A stretch of DNA of 64,000 bases from Paraburkholderia megapolitana (GCF_007556815.1 NZ_CP041743.1:310001-374000), one strand, 5' to 3'; positions 8,348 to 18,210 are shown, counted from the stretch's first letter. The notes: generated by a model from the sequence alone, not told the origin. Numbers and translations are program-made.

Positions 8348-9124
8348 ATGCAAACCAGACCAGTCGTCGGTATCAGCGCCGACAGAAACATGATGGGTGT
8401 GCACCCGTCGCACATGACCGGCGAAAAGTACATCGCTGCGATCGTCGACGGTTCGCAGGCCCTTGCGCTGCTGCTGCCCGCGCTCGGCGACCGGCAGGCC
8501 AGCGCCGACATCCTGCAGGCGGTCGACGGGCTGCTGTTTACCGGCAGCTATTCGAACGTCGAGCCGCAGCGTTACGGCGGTCACGCAAGCGCACCCGGCA
8601 CGTTGCACGATCCCGCCCGCGACGCAACAACGCTGCCGCTGATGCGCGCAGCGATCGCGGCGGGCGTGCCGGTACTGGCGATCTGCAGGGGGGTTCAGGA
8701 AATGAACGTGGTGTTCGGCGGCACGCTGCATCAAATCGTCCACACGGTGGAAGGTCTCCACGACCACCGTGAAAACAAGGAGGACACGCTGGACACGCAG
8801 TACGGACCGTCCCATTCGCTGCAGTTGACGCCTGGCGGCGTGCTGCAGCAGCTCGCAGCGGGTGCCGCGCAGGTGCGCGTCAATTCGCTGCATGGCCAGG
8901 GTATCGAGCGGCTCGGCGCCGGTCTCGTGACCGAAGCCGTGGCGCCGGACGGTCTGATTGAAGCGGTGAGCGTCGAGGGCGCGCGCGCCTTTGCGCTCGG
9001 TGTGCAGTGGCATCCGGAATGGAAGTTTGCTGCCGACCCGCTTTCCACAGCGATATTCCGCGCGTTCGGCGATGCTTGCCGGGCTCGAATACGGAACAGG
9101 GCCGGAGCCCTGAGCGCAGGCTGA
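8348..9124 (+). CDS. puuD: gamma-glutamyl-gamma-aminobutyrate hydrolase
   Basis: 258-residue class I glutamine-amidotransferase-like hydrolase (peptidase C26) that releases glutamate and GABA from gamma-glutamyl-GABA. The start at MQTRPVVGIS is chosen because the upstream 27 codons are not family-like. The catalytic triad is visible: C113 in AICRGVQEMN, then H222 and E224 in GVQWHPEW. It is the first gene of the long plus-strand polyamine operon, 64 bp before puuA. Confidence 0.9.
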   Translation: MQTRPVVGISADRNMMGVHPSHMTGEKYIAAIVDGSQALALLLPALGDRQASADILQAVDGLLFTGSYSNVEPQRYGGHASAPGTLHDPARDATTLPLMRAAIAAGVPVLAICRGVQEMNVVFGGTLHQIVHTVEGLHDHRENKEDTLDTQYGPSHSLQLTPGGVLQQLAAGAAQVRVNSLHGQGIERLGAGLVTEAVAPDGLIEAVSVEGARAFALGVQWHPEWKFAADPLSTAIFRAFGDACRARIRNRAGALSAG

Positions 9125-9188
9125 GTGCAGCATCCGCTGCTGCCAGCCTTGCGGTCAACCGGCCCGAGAAAACCTAGAGAGATAAATC

Positions 9189-10523
9189 ATGCATGAGATC
9201 GACGAATTCCTGAAGAAGCATCGCATCACCGAGATCGAAGCGATCATCCCCGACATGGCGGGTATCGCGCGCGGCAAGATCATTCCGCGCAGCAAGTTCG
9301 AATCCGGAGAATCGATGCGCCTGCCCCAGGCCGTGATGATCCAGACCGTTACCGGCGACTATCCGGAAGACGGCACGCTCACCGGCGTCACCGATCCCGA
9401 CATGGTGTGCGTCCCCGATCCATCCACTATCCGCATCATCCCGTGGGCCGTCGATCCTACCGCACAGGTCATTCACGATTGTGTTCACTTCGACGGTACG
9501 CCGGTCGAAATCTCGCCGCGCCGCGTGCTGCGCCGCGTGCTCGAGTTGTACAAGGCGAAGGGCTGGAAGCCGGTCGTCGCACCGGAGCTCGAGTTTTATC
9601 TCGTCGACATGAACAAGGACCCGGACCTGCCGCTACAACCGCCGATCGGCCGTACCGGTCGTCCGGAAACCGGACGCCAGGCGTATTCGATCGAAGCGGT
9701 CAACGAGTTCGATCCGCTCTTCGAAGACATCTACGAGTACTGCGACGTTCAGGAACTGGAAGTCGACACGCTGATCCACGAAGTGGGCGCCGCGCAGATG
9801 GAAATCAACTTCATGCACGGCGATCCGCTCAATCTCGCCGACCGCGTGTTCCTGTTCAAGCGCACGGTGCGCGAGGCGGCGCTGCGGCATCACATGTACG
9901 CGACGTTCATGGCAAAGCCGATGGAAAACGAACCCGGCTCGGCCATGCACATCCACCAGAGCCTCGTCGACGAGGAAACCGGTCAGAGCGTCTTCACCGG
10001 CCCGGACGGCAAACCGACCGAGCTGTTCCACAGCTACATCGCCGGGCTGCAGAAATACACCCCCGCGTTGATGCCGATCTTCGCGCCGTACATCAACTCG
10101 TATCGCCGGCTGTCGCGCTTTATGGCCGCGCCGATCAACGTGCAGTGGGGTTACGACAACCGCACGGTCGGCTTCCGCATTCCGCATTCGGGACCGGCCG
10201 CGCGCCGTGTCGAGAACCGCATTCCTGGCGTGGACTGCAATCCGTACCTCGCGATCGCCGCCACGCTGGCGGCCGGTTATCTCGGCATGACCCAGAAGCT
10301 CAAGCCCACCGAACCGCTCACCACCGACGGCTACGAACAGCCTTACCAGTTGCCGCGCAATCTCGAAGAGGGACTGACCTTGATGGGCGCCTGCGAACCA
10401 ATGGCCGGCATTCTCGGCGAACCGTTCGTCAAGGCGTACCTCGCCTTGAAGGAAACCGAATACGGTGCGTTCTTCCGCGTGATCAGTTCGTGGGAACGCC
10501 GGCATCTGCTGCTGCACGTCTGA
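9189..10523 (+). CDS. puuA: gamma-glutamylputrescine synthetase
   Basis: 444-residue glutamine-synthetase-fold ligase that condenses glutamate with putrescine using ATP. It has the N-terminal PuuA-like start (IPDMAGIARGKIIPRSKF) and the glutamine synthetase catalytic elements PELEFYL, GAAQMEINFMHGDPL, GSAMHIHQSL and NRTVGFRIPHSGPAARRVENRI. A ribosome site (GAGAG) precedes the ATG. It is the committing step of the gamma-glutamyl pathway and sits between puuD and the aminotransferase. Other polyamines as substrate are possible, as for Pseudomonas PauA enzymes. Confidence 0.9.
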   Translation: MHEIDEFLKKHRITEIEAIIPDMAGIARGKIIPRSKFESGESMRLPQAVMIQTVTGDYPEDGTLTGVTDPDMVCVPDPSTIRIIPWAVDPTAQVIHDCVHFDGTPVEISPRRVLRRVLELYKAKGWKPVVAPELEFYLVDMNKDPDLPLQPPIGRTGRPETGRQAYSIEAVNEFDPLFEDIYEYCDVQELEVDTLIHEVGAAQMEINFMHGDPLNLADRVFLFKRTVREAALRHHMYATFMAKPMENEPGSAMHIHQSLVDEETGQSVFTGPDGKPTELFHSYIAGLQKYTPALMPIFAPYINSYRRLSRFMAAPINVQWGYDNRTVGFRIPHSGPAARRVENRIPGVDCNPYLAIAATLAAGYLGMTQKLKPTEPLTTDGYEQPYQLPRNLEEGLTLMGACEPMAGILGEPFVKAYLALKETEYGAFFRVISSWERRHLLLHV

Positions 10524-10560
10524 CCGACCGACGTATAGCGCTCAAAGAAATGGAGGCAAC

Positions 10561-11994
10561 ATGAGTTACAGAATCGAAGATTCCGCGTATATCCTGCCCG
10601 CGCAACCCGCGGGCGGCCAGACACTGCCCTCGCGCAGCACCGCCGAATACCGCGCGCTCGATGCCGCGCATCACATTCACCCGTTCTCCGACATGGGTGC
10701 GCTGAACCGCGCGGGCAGCCGCGTGATCGTCAAGGCGAAGGGTGTGTACCTGTGGGATTCGGACGGCAACAAGATCATCGACGGCATGGCCGGCCTGTGG
10801 TGCGTGAACGTCGGCTACGGCCGCAAGGAACTCGCCGAAGCCGCGTATGGGCAGATGATGGAACTGCCGTTCTACAACACGTTCTTCAAGACCACGCATC
10901 CGCCGGTGATCGAGCTGTCGGCGCTGCTCGCCGAACTCACGCCCGAGCCGTTCAATCACTTCTTCTATTGCAACAGCGGTTCGGAAGGCAACGACACGGT
11001 ACTGCGCATCGTCCATCAATACTGGGTCACGCAAGGCAAGCAGTCGAAAAAGTACGTGATCTCGCGGCGCAACGGCTATCACGGCTCGACGATCGCGGGC
11101 GGCACGCTCGGTGGCATGGGTTACATGCATGAGCAGATGCCGTCGAAGGTCGAGCACATCGTCCATATCGACCAGCCGTATTTCTTCGGCGAGGCCGAAG
11201 GCAATCTCACGCCGGAAGAGTTCGGCCTTGCGCGGGCGCAGCAGCTCGAAGCGAAGATTCTCGAACTCGGCGCGGAGAACGTCGCCGCGTTTATCGGTGA
11301 GCCTTTCCAGGGGGCGGGCGGCGTGATCTTCCCGCCGTCTACCTACTGGCCGGAAATCCAGCGCATCTGCCGCAAGTACGACATCCTGCTCGTCGCCGAT
11401 GAAGTGATCGGCGGGTTCGGGCGCACCGGCGAATGGTTCTCGCATCAGCACTTCGGCTTCGAGCCCGACCTGATCACGCTCGCGAAAGGGCTGACCAGCG
11501 GCTACGTGCCGATGGGCGCCGTCGGCCTGCACGACCGCATCGCGAAGGCGATCATCGAGCACGGCGAGTTCAATCACGGCCTCACCTACTCCGGGCACCC
11601 GGTCGCGGCCGCGGTCGCGGTCGCCAACCTGAAGCTGCTGCGCGACGAGAAGATCGTCGAGCGCGTGAAGACCGACACCGGTCCTTACTTCCAGAAGCTG
11701 CTGCGCGAAACCTTCGCGCAACATCCGATCGTCGGCGACATTTCCGGTGTCGGACTCGTCGCAGGTCTGCAACTCGCGCAGGAGCCGAAGACGAGAAAGC
11801 GTTTTGCCAACGGCGGCGAGGTCGGCACGATCTGCCGCGACTTCTGCTTCAACGGCAACCTCATCATGCGCGCGACCGGCGACCGGATGCTGCTGTCGCC
11901 GCCGCTCGTCATCACGAAGCAGGAAATCGACGAGATCGTGTCGACGGCGAAGAAGGCTCTCGACTCAACCGCACAGCAAGTAGGTGTTTCGTAA
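10561..11994 (+). CDS. spuC: putrescine-pyruvate-type class III aminotransferase
   Basis: 477-residue PLP-dependent class III aminotransferase. It has CNSGSEGND near the phosphate site, RRNGYHGST, the cofactor Asp in LLVADEVIGGFGRTG and the Schiff-base Lys in ITLAKGLTSGYVPMGA. Length and motifs fit SpuC-type putrescine (polyamine):pyruvate aminotransferases. It starts 37 bp after puuA with GGAGG just upstream. Its presence next to the puu genes means both a direct transamination route and the glutamylated route are encoded together. GABA aminotransferase activity (PuuE-like) is an alternative. Confidence 0.85.
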   Translation: MSYRIEDSAYILPAQPAGGQTLPSRSTAEYRALDAAHHIHPFSDMGALNRAGSRVIVKAKGVYLWDSDGNKIIDGMAGLWCVNVGYGRKELAEAAYGQMMELPFYNTFFKTTHPPVIELSALLAELTPEPFNHFFYCNSGSEGNDTVLRIVHQYWVTQGKQSKKYVISRRNGYHGSTIAGGTLGGMGYMHEQMPSKVEHIVHIDQPYFFGEAEGNLTPEEFGLARAQQLEAKILELGAENVAAFIGEPFQGAGGVIFPPSTYWPEIQRICRKYDILLVADEVIGGFGRTGEWFSHQHFGFEPDLITLAKGLTSGYVPMGAVGLHDRIAKAIIEHGEFNHGLTYSGHPVAAAVAVANLKLLRDEKIVERVKTDTGPYFQKLLRETFAQHPIVGDISGVGLVAGLQLAQEPKTRKRFANGGEVGTICRDFCFNGNLIMRATGDRMLLSPPLVITKQEIDEIVSTAKKALDSTAQQVGVS

Positions 11995-12076
11995 CGGCAG
12001 TCCGTCCCGGCATGCGCGCGCCACACCCCACACGCGACACGCGCTCTGCCGGGTCCTTACCTTCAAAGGAAAAACC

Positions 12077-13210
12077 ATGAGCGCTAGTCAATCTGGACGT
12101 CCTCCTCGTCTTGCGGTCGCGGGGGCCGCGCTGGCTGTTATTGCCGGGCTTTGCACCGTGCTGCCGCCACCGGCCCGCGCCGCCGATACCGAACTGAACG
12201 TCTACAACTGGTCCGACTACATCGCGAAGGACACGATTCCGAACTTCGAAAAAGAGACCGGCATCCATGTGAAGTACGACAACTACGACAGCGACGACAC
12301 GCTGCAAGCAAAGCTACTGGCAGGCAGTTCCGGCTATGACATCGTGGTGCCGACGTCGAACTACATGGCCAAGCAGATTCAGGCGGGCGTCTATCAGAAG
12401 CTCGACAAGGCGCAGATGCCGAACCTGAAGAATCTCGATCCCGTCCTGATGAAGATGATCGCCGATGCCGATCCCGGCAATCAGTACGGCGTGCCGTGGG
12501 CTTACGGCACCGATGGCGTCGGCTATAACGTACAGGCCGTGCAGAAAGCGCTCGGCGCGAATGCACCGGTGGACAGCTGGGCGCTGGTCCTCGATCCGGC
12601 CAACCTGTCCAAACTAAAGGGCTGCGGCGTATCGTTCCTCGACCAGGCGGTCGACGTGTTTGCTGCAACGCTCCAGTACATGCATAAAGACCCGAACAGC
12701 ACGAACCCCGCCGACTATCAGGCCGCGTTCGAAGTGCTGAAGAAGGTCCGCCCCTACATCACGCAATTCAACTCATCGGGCTACATCAACGACCTCGCCA
12801 ACAACGACATCTGCGTTGCACTCGGCTGGTCCGGCGACGTCGGTATCGCGCGCCGCCGCACCCAGGAAGCGAAGCGCTCGTATGAGATCAAGTTCTCGAA
12901 CGCGAAGGAAGGCGGCCTGCTGTGGTTCGACGTGATGGTCGTGCCGAAGGATGCGCCGCACGCGGAAGCCGCGATGAAGTGGATCAACTACATCGAGGAC
13001 CCGAAGGTCAACGCCGCGATCACCAACGAAGTGTTCTATCCGACTGCCAACAAGTCCGCGCGCCAGTTTGTGACGCCGGGCGTGTCGGGGGACACCACCG
13101 TCTATCCGGGCGACGAAGTGCTGAGCAAGATGACCTTGATGCGGCCGATGCCGACGGACATCCTGCGGCTGCAGAACCGCCTGTGGGCGCAATTGAAGAC
13201 AGGCCACTGA
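12077..13210 (+). CDS. potF: putrescine ABC transporter, periplasmic binding protein
   Basis: 377 residues. The start at 12077 is chosen because AAAGGAAAAA lies directly upstream and it gives a clear signal peptide ending PPPARA. The mature protein begins with LNVYNWSDYI, the hallmark of PotF/PotD polyamine-binding proteins, and continues with the family pattern (GYDIVVPTSNYMAKQ, VPWAYGTDGVGYN). It delivers putrescine or other polyamines to PotHI. The gene is followed by a 235-bp gap with a strong hairpin before potG. Confidence 0.92.
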   Translation: MSASQSGRPPRLAVAGAALAVIAGLCTVLPPPARAADTELNVYNWSDYIAKDTIPNFEKETGIHVKYDNYDSDDTLQAKLLAGSSGYDIVVPTSNYMAKQIQAGVYQKLDKAQMPNLKNLDPVLMKMIADADPGNQYGVPWAYGTDGVGYNVQAVQKALGANAPVDSWALVLDPANLSKLKGCGVSFLDQAVDVFAATLQYMHKDPNSTNPADYQAAFEVLKKVRPYITQFNSSGYINDLANNDICVALGWSGDVGIARRRTQEAKRSYEIKFSNAKEGGLLWFDVMVVPKDAPHAEAAMKWINYIEDPKVNAAITNEVFYPTANKSARQFVTPGVSGDTTVYPGDEVLSKMTLMRPMPTDILRLQNRLWAQLKTGH

Positions 13211-13265
13211 GAGAGCGGTGGCCAACGGTTTTTCCACGAACGTGCTTGAACGCTGACGATAACCG

Positions 13266-13295
13266 CGACACAGGGGTCGCTCGATCCCTGTGTCG
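13266..13295 (+). promoter_or_regulatory. intercistronic hairpin between potF and potG
   Basis: A perfect 10-bp inverted repeat (CGACACAGGG/CCCTGTGTCG) with a 10-base loop lies 55 bp after the potF stop. No U-run follows, so it is more likely an mRNA-stabilising or partially attenuating stem. Such stems often keep binding-protein transcripts more abundant than those for membrane subunits. Confidence 0.6.
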
Positions 13296-13445
13296 TTCGA
13301 AACAGGCAACAGGCAGTTAGCCTGCGCGACCAACGCGCAGTCCCATGTTTTCCAGGTCGTAGGCATCTTTATGGCACCTTGCGAGCCGCTGTTGCGTCTT
13401 GCGCAGGGGGAGTCGCGCCCGCGATCCGCAACGAATGGTTACACC

Positions 13446-14600
13446 ATGATATCGACGCCTCCTATTCAAGCCGCTCAGGCGGCCGGTCAAACGGTTGCGA
13501 CAAAAACGAAATCGGATGAATTCGTCCGGATCGAAAACGTCGTGAAGAAGTTCGGCGACAGTATTGCTGTCGACAATGTCAATTTGAGTATCGCGAAGAA
13601 TGAACTGTTTGCGTTGCTCGGTAGCTCAGGGTGCGGGAAATCTACCCTGCTGCGAATGCTCGCGGGACTGGAAACAGCCACCTCGGGGCGCATCTTCGTC
13701 GACGGCGAAGATCTCGCTGCGCTGCCGCCGTATCGCCGTCCGGTGAACATGATGTTCCAGTCGTATGCGCTCTTTCCGCATATGAGCGTCGAGGCGAACG
13801 TCGCGTTCGGCCTCAAGCAGGAAGGCACACCGAAGAACGAGATTAAAGAGCGCGTCGCAGACGTTCTGAACCTCGTACAGATGAGCAAGTACACGCAGCG
13901 CAAACCGCATCAGTTGTCGGGCGGCCAGCAGCAGCGTGTGGCGCTGGCGCGCTCGCTGGTGAAGCGGCCCAAGCTGCTGCTGCTCGACGAGCCGATGTCC
14001 GCGCTCGACAAAAAGATCCGTCAGAAGACCCAGCTCGAACTCGTCAACATCATCGAGAAAGTCGACGTGACCTGCGTGATGGTGACGCACGATCAGGAAG
14101 AAGCGATGACCATGGCCGGCCGCCTCGCCGTGATGAGCGAAGGCCGCATCGTGCAGATCGGCTCGCCGACGCAGGTCTACGAATTTCCGAACAGCCGTTT
14201 TTCGGCGGAATTCATCGGCACGACAAATATGTTCGAGGGTCACGTCGTCGAGGACGAGCCGGATCACATCTTCGTCGAGAGCGAAGACCTCGAAACGCGC
14301 ATGTACGTGAGCCACGGGATTACCGGGCCGCTCGGCATGCCGGTCGGCATTTCGGTGCGGCCGGAACGTATCAAGGTCTCGCGCGAGCGGCCGTCCTCGC
14401 CGCATAACTGGGCACGCGGCGTGGTGTCCGACGTTGCCTACATGGGCAGCTACTCGCTGTATCACGTGCGTCTGCCGAGCGGCAAGATCGTCGTATCGAA
14501 CCTGTCTAGCTCGCATCTGATGAACGAAGGCGCGCCGGACTACAACGACGATGTGTTCGTCTACTGGTCGCCTAATAGCGGCGTGGTGCTCACACAATGA
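13446..14600 (+). CDS. potG: putrescine ABC transporter, ATP-binding protein
   Basis: 384 residues from the ATG at 13446. The ATP-binding cassette shows Walker A GSSGCGKST, the Q-loop FQSYALFPHM, the signature LSGGQQQRVALARSL, Walker B LLLLDEPMSALD and the switch His in MVTHDQEEAMTM. A C-terminal TOBE domain follows (SVRPERIKV). Start choice is uncertain because no strong ribosome site is seen. In-frame ATGs at 13290 and 13371 would add non-family residues. The stop overlaps the potH start by four bases (ATGA), indicating translational coupling. Confidence 0.92.
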   Translation: MISTPPIQAAQAAGQTVATKTKSDEFVRIENVVKKFGDSIAVDNVNLSIAKNELFALLGSSGCGKSTLLRMLAGLETATSGRIFVDGEDLAALPPYRRPVNMMFQSYALFPHMSVEANVAFGLKQEGTPKNEIKERVADVLNLVQMSKYTQRKPHQLSGGQQQRVALARSLVKRPKLLLLDEPMSALDKKIRQKTQLELVNIIEKVDVTCVMVTHDQEEAMTMAGRLAVMSEGRIVQIGSPTQVYEFPNSRFSAEFIGTTNMFEGHVVEDEPDHIFVESEDLETRMYVSHGITGPLGMPVGISVRPERIKVSRERPSSPHNWARGVVSDVAYMGSYSLYHVRLPSGKIVVSNLSSSHLMNEGAPDYNDDVFVYWSPNSGVVLTQ

Positions 14601-15568
14601 AAACCACCACTCCCTCCTCCACTACCGTGCTCGCCCCTGGCGCGCACGCTTCGTCCACGTCGATCGGTGCGTGGTTTCGCCGCCTGTTGCCGTCGGGTCG
14701 CACCACCGTAATCGGCGTGCCGTTCATCTGGCTCACGCTGTTTTTCGCGCTGCCGTTCGTGCTGGTGCTGAAGATCAGCTTTGCCGACCTGCGCCTCGGC
14801 ATTCCACCGTACACCGAACTGCTGACGGTAAAAGACGGCGTCGTGCATTTCGCGCTGCAGCTAGGACACTATCTGTTCCTGCTGCAGGACGACCTGTATG
14901 TGGCGACCTACATCAGCTCGCTAAAAATGGCCGGTGTGTCGACGATCTGTTGCCTGCTGATCGGCTATCCGATCGCCTACTACATCGCGCGCGCCGAGCC
15001 CGCCACGCGCAACATATTGATGATGGGCGTGATGCTGCCGTTCTGGACGTCGTTCCTGATCCGTGTGTATGCGTGGATCGGCATCCTGAAGGACGACGGC
15101 CTGCTCAATCACACGCTGATGGCGCTCGGCGTCATTCACTCGCCGTTTCGCCTCTATCACACCGACATCGGTGTCTATATCGGCATGGTCTATTCGTACC
15201 TGCCGTTCATGGTGATGCCGCTCTACGCACACCTCGTGAAGATGGACCTGACGCTGCTCGAAGCCGCCTACGATCTCGGCGCCAAACCGTGGACCGCATT
15301 CACGCGTATCACGCTGCCGCTGTCGAAGAACGGCATCATCGCGGGCAGCCTGCTGGTGTTCATTCCGGCGGTCGGCGAGTACGTGATTCCGGAACTGCTT
15401 GGCGGTGCCGACACATTGATGATCGGCCGGGTGATGTGGGATGAGTTCTTCAACAACATGGACTGGCCGATGGCATCCGCCGTCACGGTCGCGATGGTCT
15501 TGCTGCTACTCGTGCCGATGGCCGTATTCCAGTACTACCAGGTCAAGGAACTGGAGGGCGCGAAATGA
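14597..15568 (+). CDS. potH: putrescine ABC transporter, permease
   Basis: 323-residue inner-membrane permease with about six hydrophobic helices. The first is after residue 35 (PFIWLTLFFALPFVLVLKIS). The EAA loop reads EAAYDLGAKPWTAFTRITLP, which contacts the ATPase. It overlaps both potG and potI by four bases, so potGHI form one coupled block. Confidence 0.92.
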   Translation: MKTTTPSSTTVLAPGAHASSTSIGAWFRRLLPSGRTTVIGVPFIWLTLFFALPFVLVLKISFADLRLGIPPYTELLTVKDGVVHFALQLGHYLFLLQDDLYVATYISSLKMAGVSTICCLLIGYPIAYYIARAEPATRNILMMGVMLPFWTSFLIRVYAWIGILKDDGLLNHTLMALGVIHSPFRLYHTDIGVYIGMVYSYLPFMVMPLYAHLVKMDLTLLEAAYDLGAKPWTAFTRITLPLSKNGIIAGSLLVFIPAVGEYVIPELLGGADTLMIGRVMWDEFFNNMDWPMASAVTVAMVLLLLVPMAVFQYYQVKELEGAK

Positions 15569-16476
15569 TCCGGCCGAACAAATCCCTGTCTGCCGGCGTG
15601 CTGACGCTCGGTTTCCTGTTTCTCTACATTCCGATCATCAGCCTCGTCGTGTTCTCGTTCAACGAGTCGAAGCTCGTCACGGTGTGGTCCGGTTTCTCGT
15701 TCAAGTGGTACAGCGCGCTGTTGCAGGACGACGAGTTGCTGACCGCGGCGTGGCTGTCGCTGAAGATCGGTTTGCTGACCGCGTGTGCGTCAGTAGTGAT
15801 CGGTACGTGGGCCGGCTTTGTGCTTGCGCGCTTCGGGCGGTTTCGCGGCTTCACGCTGTTCGCCGGAATGATCAACGCGCCGCTCGTGATTCCCGAGGTG
15901 ATCCAGGGCATCTCGCTGCTACTGCTCTTCGTTGCGCTCGAACAGATGCTCGGCTGGCCGAAGGGCCGCGGCATCTTCACGATCTGGATCGGCCACGTGA
16001 TGCTGTGCGTGTCGTACGTCGCGATCATCGTGCAGTCGCGCGTGAAGGAGCTGAACAAATCGCTTGAAGAAGCCGCGCTCGATCTCGGCGCAACGCCGCT
16101 CAAGGTGTTCTTCCTGATCACGCTGCCGCTGATCTCGCAAGCGCTGATGGCCGGCTGGTTGCTGTCGTTCACGCTCTCCATCGACGATCTCGTGCTGTCC
16201 GCGTTCCTCTCCGGTCCCGGTTCGACGACGCTACCGCTCGTGGTGTTCTCGCGTGTGCGTCTCGGCCTGAATCCGGAAATGAATGCACTCGCAACGATCT
16301 TCATCACGATCGTCACGATCGGTGTGATCGCTGCCAACCAGTGGATCCTCGCACGCGATCGCAAACGCACCCGCGACACGCAGATGGCATTCGCCGCTGC
16401 AATGGCCAGCGACGCCGACGCTCACGTTCCTCAACCCGCCGCCGTCAGGAAACCGCTCGACGCGGCCCGCGCATAA
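15565..16476 (+). CDS. potI: putrescine ABC transporter, permease
   Basis: 303-residue second permease of the PotFGHI importer. It has an N-terminal helix (LTLGFLFLYIPIISLVVFSF) and the EAA loop EAALDLGATPLKVFFLITLP. The C-terminal tail after residue about 270 is hydrophilic and probably cytoplasmic. It overlaps potH by four bases and precedes the DUF3138 gene by 40 bp. Confidence 0.92.
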   Translation: MIRPNKSLSAGVLTLGFLFLYIPIISLVVFSFNESKLVTVWSGFSFKWYSALLQDDELLTAAWLSLKIGLLTACASVVIGTWAGFVLARFGRFRGFTLFAGMINAPLVIPEVIQGISLLLLFVALEQMLGWPKGRGIFTIWIGHVMLCVSYVAIIVQSRVKELNKSLEEAALDLGATPLKVFFLITLPLISQALMAGWLLSFTLSIDDLVLSAFLSGPGSTTLPLVVFSRVRLGLNPEMNALATIFITIVTIGVIAANQWILARDRKRTRDTQMAFAAAMASDADAHVPQPAAVRKPLDAARA

Positions 16477-16516
16477 GCAGCAGTGCCTTGCAATACGACT
16501 AACAAGGAGAAAATAG

Positions 16517-18127
16517 ATGAAGAAGAAACTTATCTGTCTGCTGGTCGCGGGGGCCTTGCCAGGCGTCGCGTTCGCGGACTCGACCAGCGATCAGATCAAG
16601 GCGATGCAGGCCGAGTTGCATGCGCTGCAAAAAGAAGTCAAGGAACTGCGTGCGCAGGTCGCGGGGAAGAAGGCGGCTCCTGGCACGCCTGCGGTAGCGA
16701 CGGGAGGCGGAGCCGCCGCACCCGAGGTAGCGGTCGCGCCGGTCGACGTCTCGTCGCCCGATTACGGCAAGGCTCGGGCCACGTTGACCAACGACGAAGT
16801 CGGCTCGATGAAACAGCAGATCGCGAATCAGCAGTTGAAGGTGGATTCGCTCGTCGACGCGGCCAATACCGGACCGCTTGCGGGTCTGTCGGTCACCGGC
16901 TACATCGATCCGACGTACATCTATAACCGCGCGGCAAGCAGCTCGTCGTTCCTGTTCGCGAATCACGAAAGCAGCTACAACTACTTCAACAGCACGTTCG
17001 GCGATCTGTACCTCGACATCAAGAAGACCTTCGGTGTCGGGCCAATGGCGCCGTCCGCCGAAATTACCTTGATGCCGAACCGCGGCAACGGCATCACGCT
17101 GTTGCAGAACGAGCACGGCAACATCGGCAACAACCTGCTGAACACCGCTGTCATTACCGTGCCGGTCACGGCGACGACGACCGTCGTGGCGGGTTTGATG
17201 CCGAGCTTCGGTGGCTATGAAGTGCAGCAGTCGAACCAGATGCTGACGCTCACGCACAATCTGCTGTATGACTTCTCCGACCCGGGCAGCTATATCGGCG
17301 TCGGCTTGAACTACACCGGCGACGGCAGCCCGTGGGCGTGGAAGTTCATGCTCGGCAACGAACAATACCGGACCTATGGCTCGGTGGTACAGGTCGGCAC
17401 CAATTCGCTCGGCGACCCGATCACCAGCAGCAACAAGATCCCGACCTTCACTGCGCGCGTCGACTACACGTGGTCGAGTGCGCTCGATATCGGCGGTTCG
17501 TTCAATATCGGCCGCCAGACGCTGGCATCGGCGCAGGCAACCGATGCCAACGGCCAGCCGGTTCCTGGCTCGTTCGTCTACGGTGTCGGTGGGCAGTCGC
17601 GTAATGCGTTCGGCGCGTTCTTCTTCGGTGAAGCCGACGCGACCTATACGCAGGCCGACGTGCAGTACAACGCCGAACTCGATTACGGCCAGCAGCAGAA
17701 CGCGGCGTACAACGGCGGCCAGGCACAGTGGTATGGCATCTCGCTGCTCGCCCACCGCAAGTTCTCGATGCCGGTGGTGGGACGCATGGGCGTGACCGCG
17801 CGCTATGACGCACTCGTCGACAGCAAGAACGGCGGCGGTGGTGGCGGTGTCGCGCTGAACGCGAACGGTATGGATACGGCGGATGGCTTCGGCATCGGCG
17901 CGGATTGCCTGGCCAGTTCGAAGGCCGGTGGTGGCCTCGGTTTCGAGTGCAAGGGTGCCATCCATCAGGACGTCGCGCTCGATCTGCTGTTCTATCCGAC
18001 TCAACAGCTCACGGTGAAGGTCGAATACCGGCACGACTGGGCCAACAAGCAGGTGTTCCTGCGCAACGACGGCTCGTATGCGAAGTCCAACGATCTGCTC
18101 GGCACGCAGTTGATCTACGCGTTCTAA
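16517..18127 (+). CDS. DUF3138 outer-membrane, porin-like protein
   Basis: 536 residues with a strong ribosome site (AAGGAG). It has a signal peptide (MKKKLICLLVAGALPGVAFA), then a short coiled coil (IKAMQAELHALQKEVKELRA), a low-complexity linker and a long region of alternating beta-strand pattern. It ends in a terminal Phe (GTQLIYAF), as in outer-membrane barrels. It matches DUF3138 proteins, common in Burkholderiales and of unknown function. Lying inside the polyamine operon after potI, it may be the outer-membrane channel for polyamines; that is inference. Confidence 0.85.
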   Translation: MKKKLICLLVAGALPGVAFADSTSDQIKAMQAELHALQKEVKELRAQVAGKKAAPGTPAVATGGGAAAPEVAVAPVDVSSPDYGKARATLTNDEVGSMKQQIANQQLKVDSLVDAANTGPLAGLSVTGYIDPTYIYNRAASSSSFLFANHESSYNYFNSTFGDLYLDIKKTFGVGPMAPSAEITLMPNRGNGITLLQNEHGNIGNNLLNTAVITVPVTATTTVVAGLMPSFGGYEVQQSNQMLTLTHNLLYDFSDPGSYIGVGLNYTGDGSPWAWKFMLGNEQYRTYGSVVQVGTNSLGDPITSSNKIPTFTARVDYTWSSALDIGGSFNIGRQTLASAQATDANGQPVPGSFVYGVGGQSRNAFGAFFFGEADATYTQADVQYNAELDYGQQQNAAYNGGQAQWYGISLLAHRKFSMPVVGRMGVTARYDALVDSKNGGGGGGVALNANGMDTADGFGIGADCLASSKAGGGLGFECKGAIHQDVALDLLFYPTQQLTVKVEYRHDWANKQVFLRNDGSYAKSNDLLGTQLIYAF

Positions 18128-18210
18128 TGGTTCGGGCCGAGGCGTGCTGTGGTGCAGGCAGCGCATGATTGCATCGCAGCGCGTTTCGGCCTCTCTGGTT
18201 TTTCTTGCCT

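Noticed and set aside
10483..11772. 429-codon minus-strand frame opposite the aminotransferase
   Set aside because: Antisense shadow; the plus strand has complete PLP-binding motifs.
16499..18166. 555-codon minus-strand frame opposite the DUF3138 gene
   Set aside because: Antisense shadow without signal or domain; the plus gene has a strong ribosome site and signal peptide.
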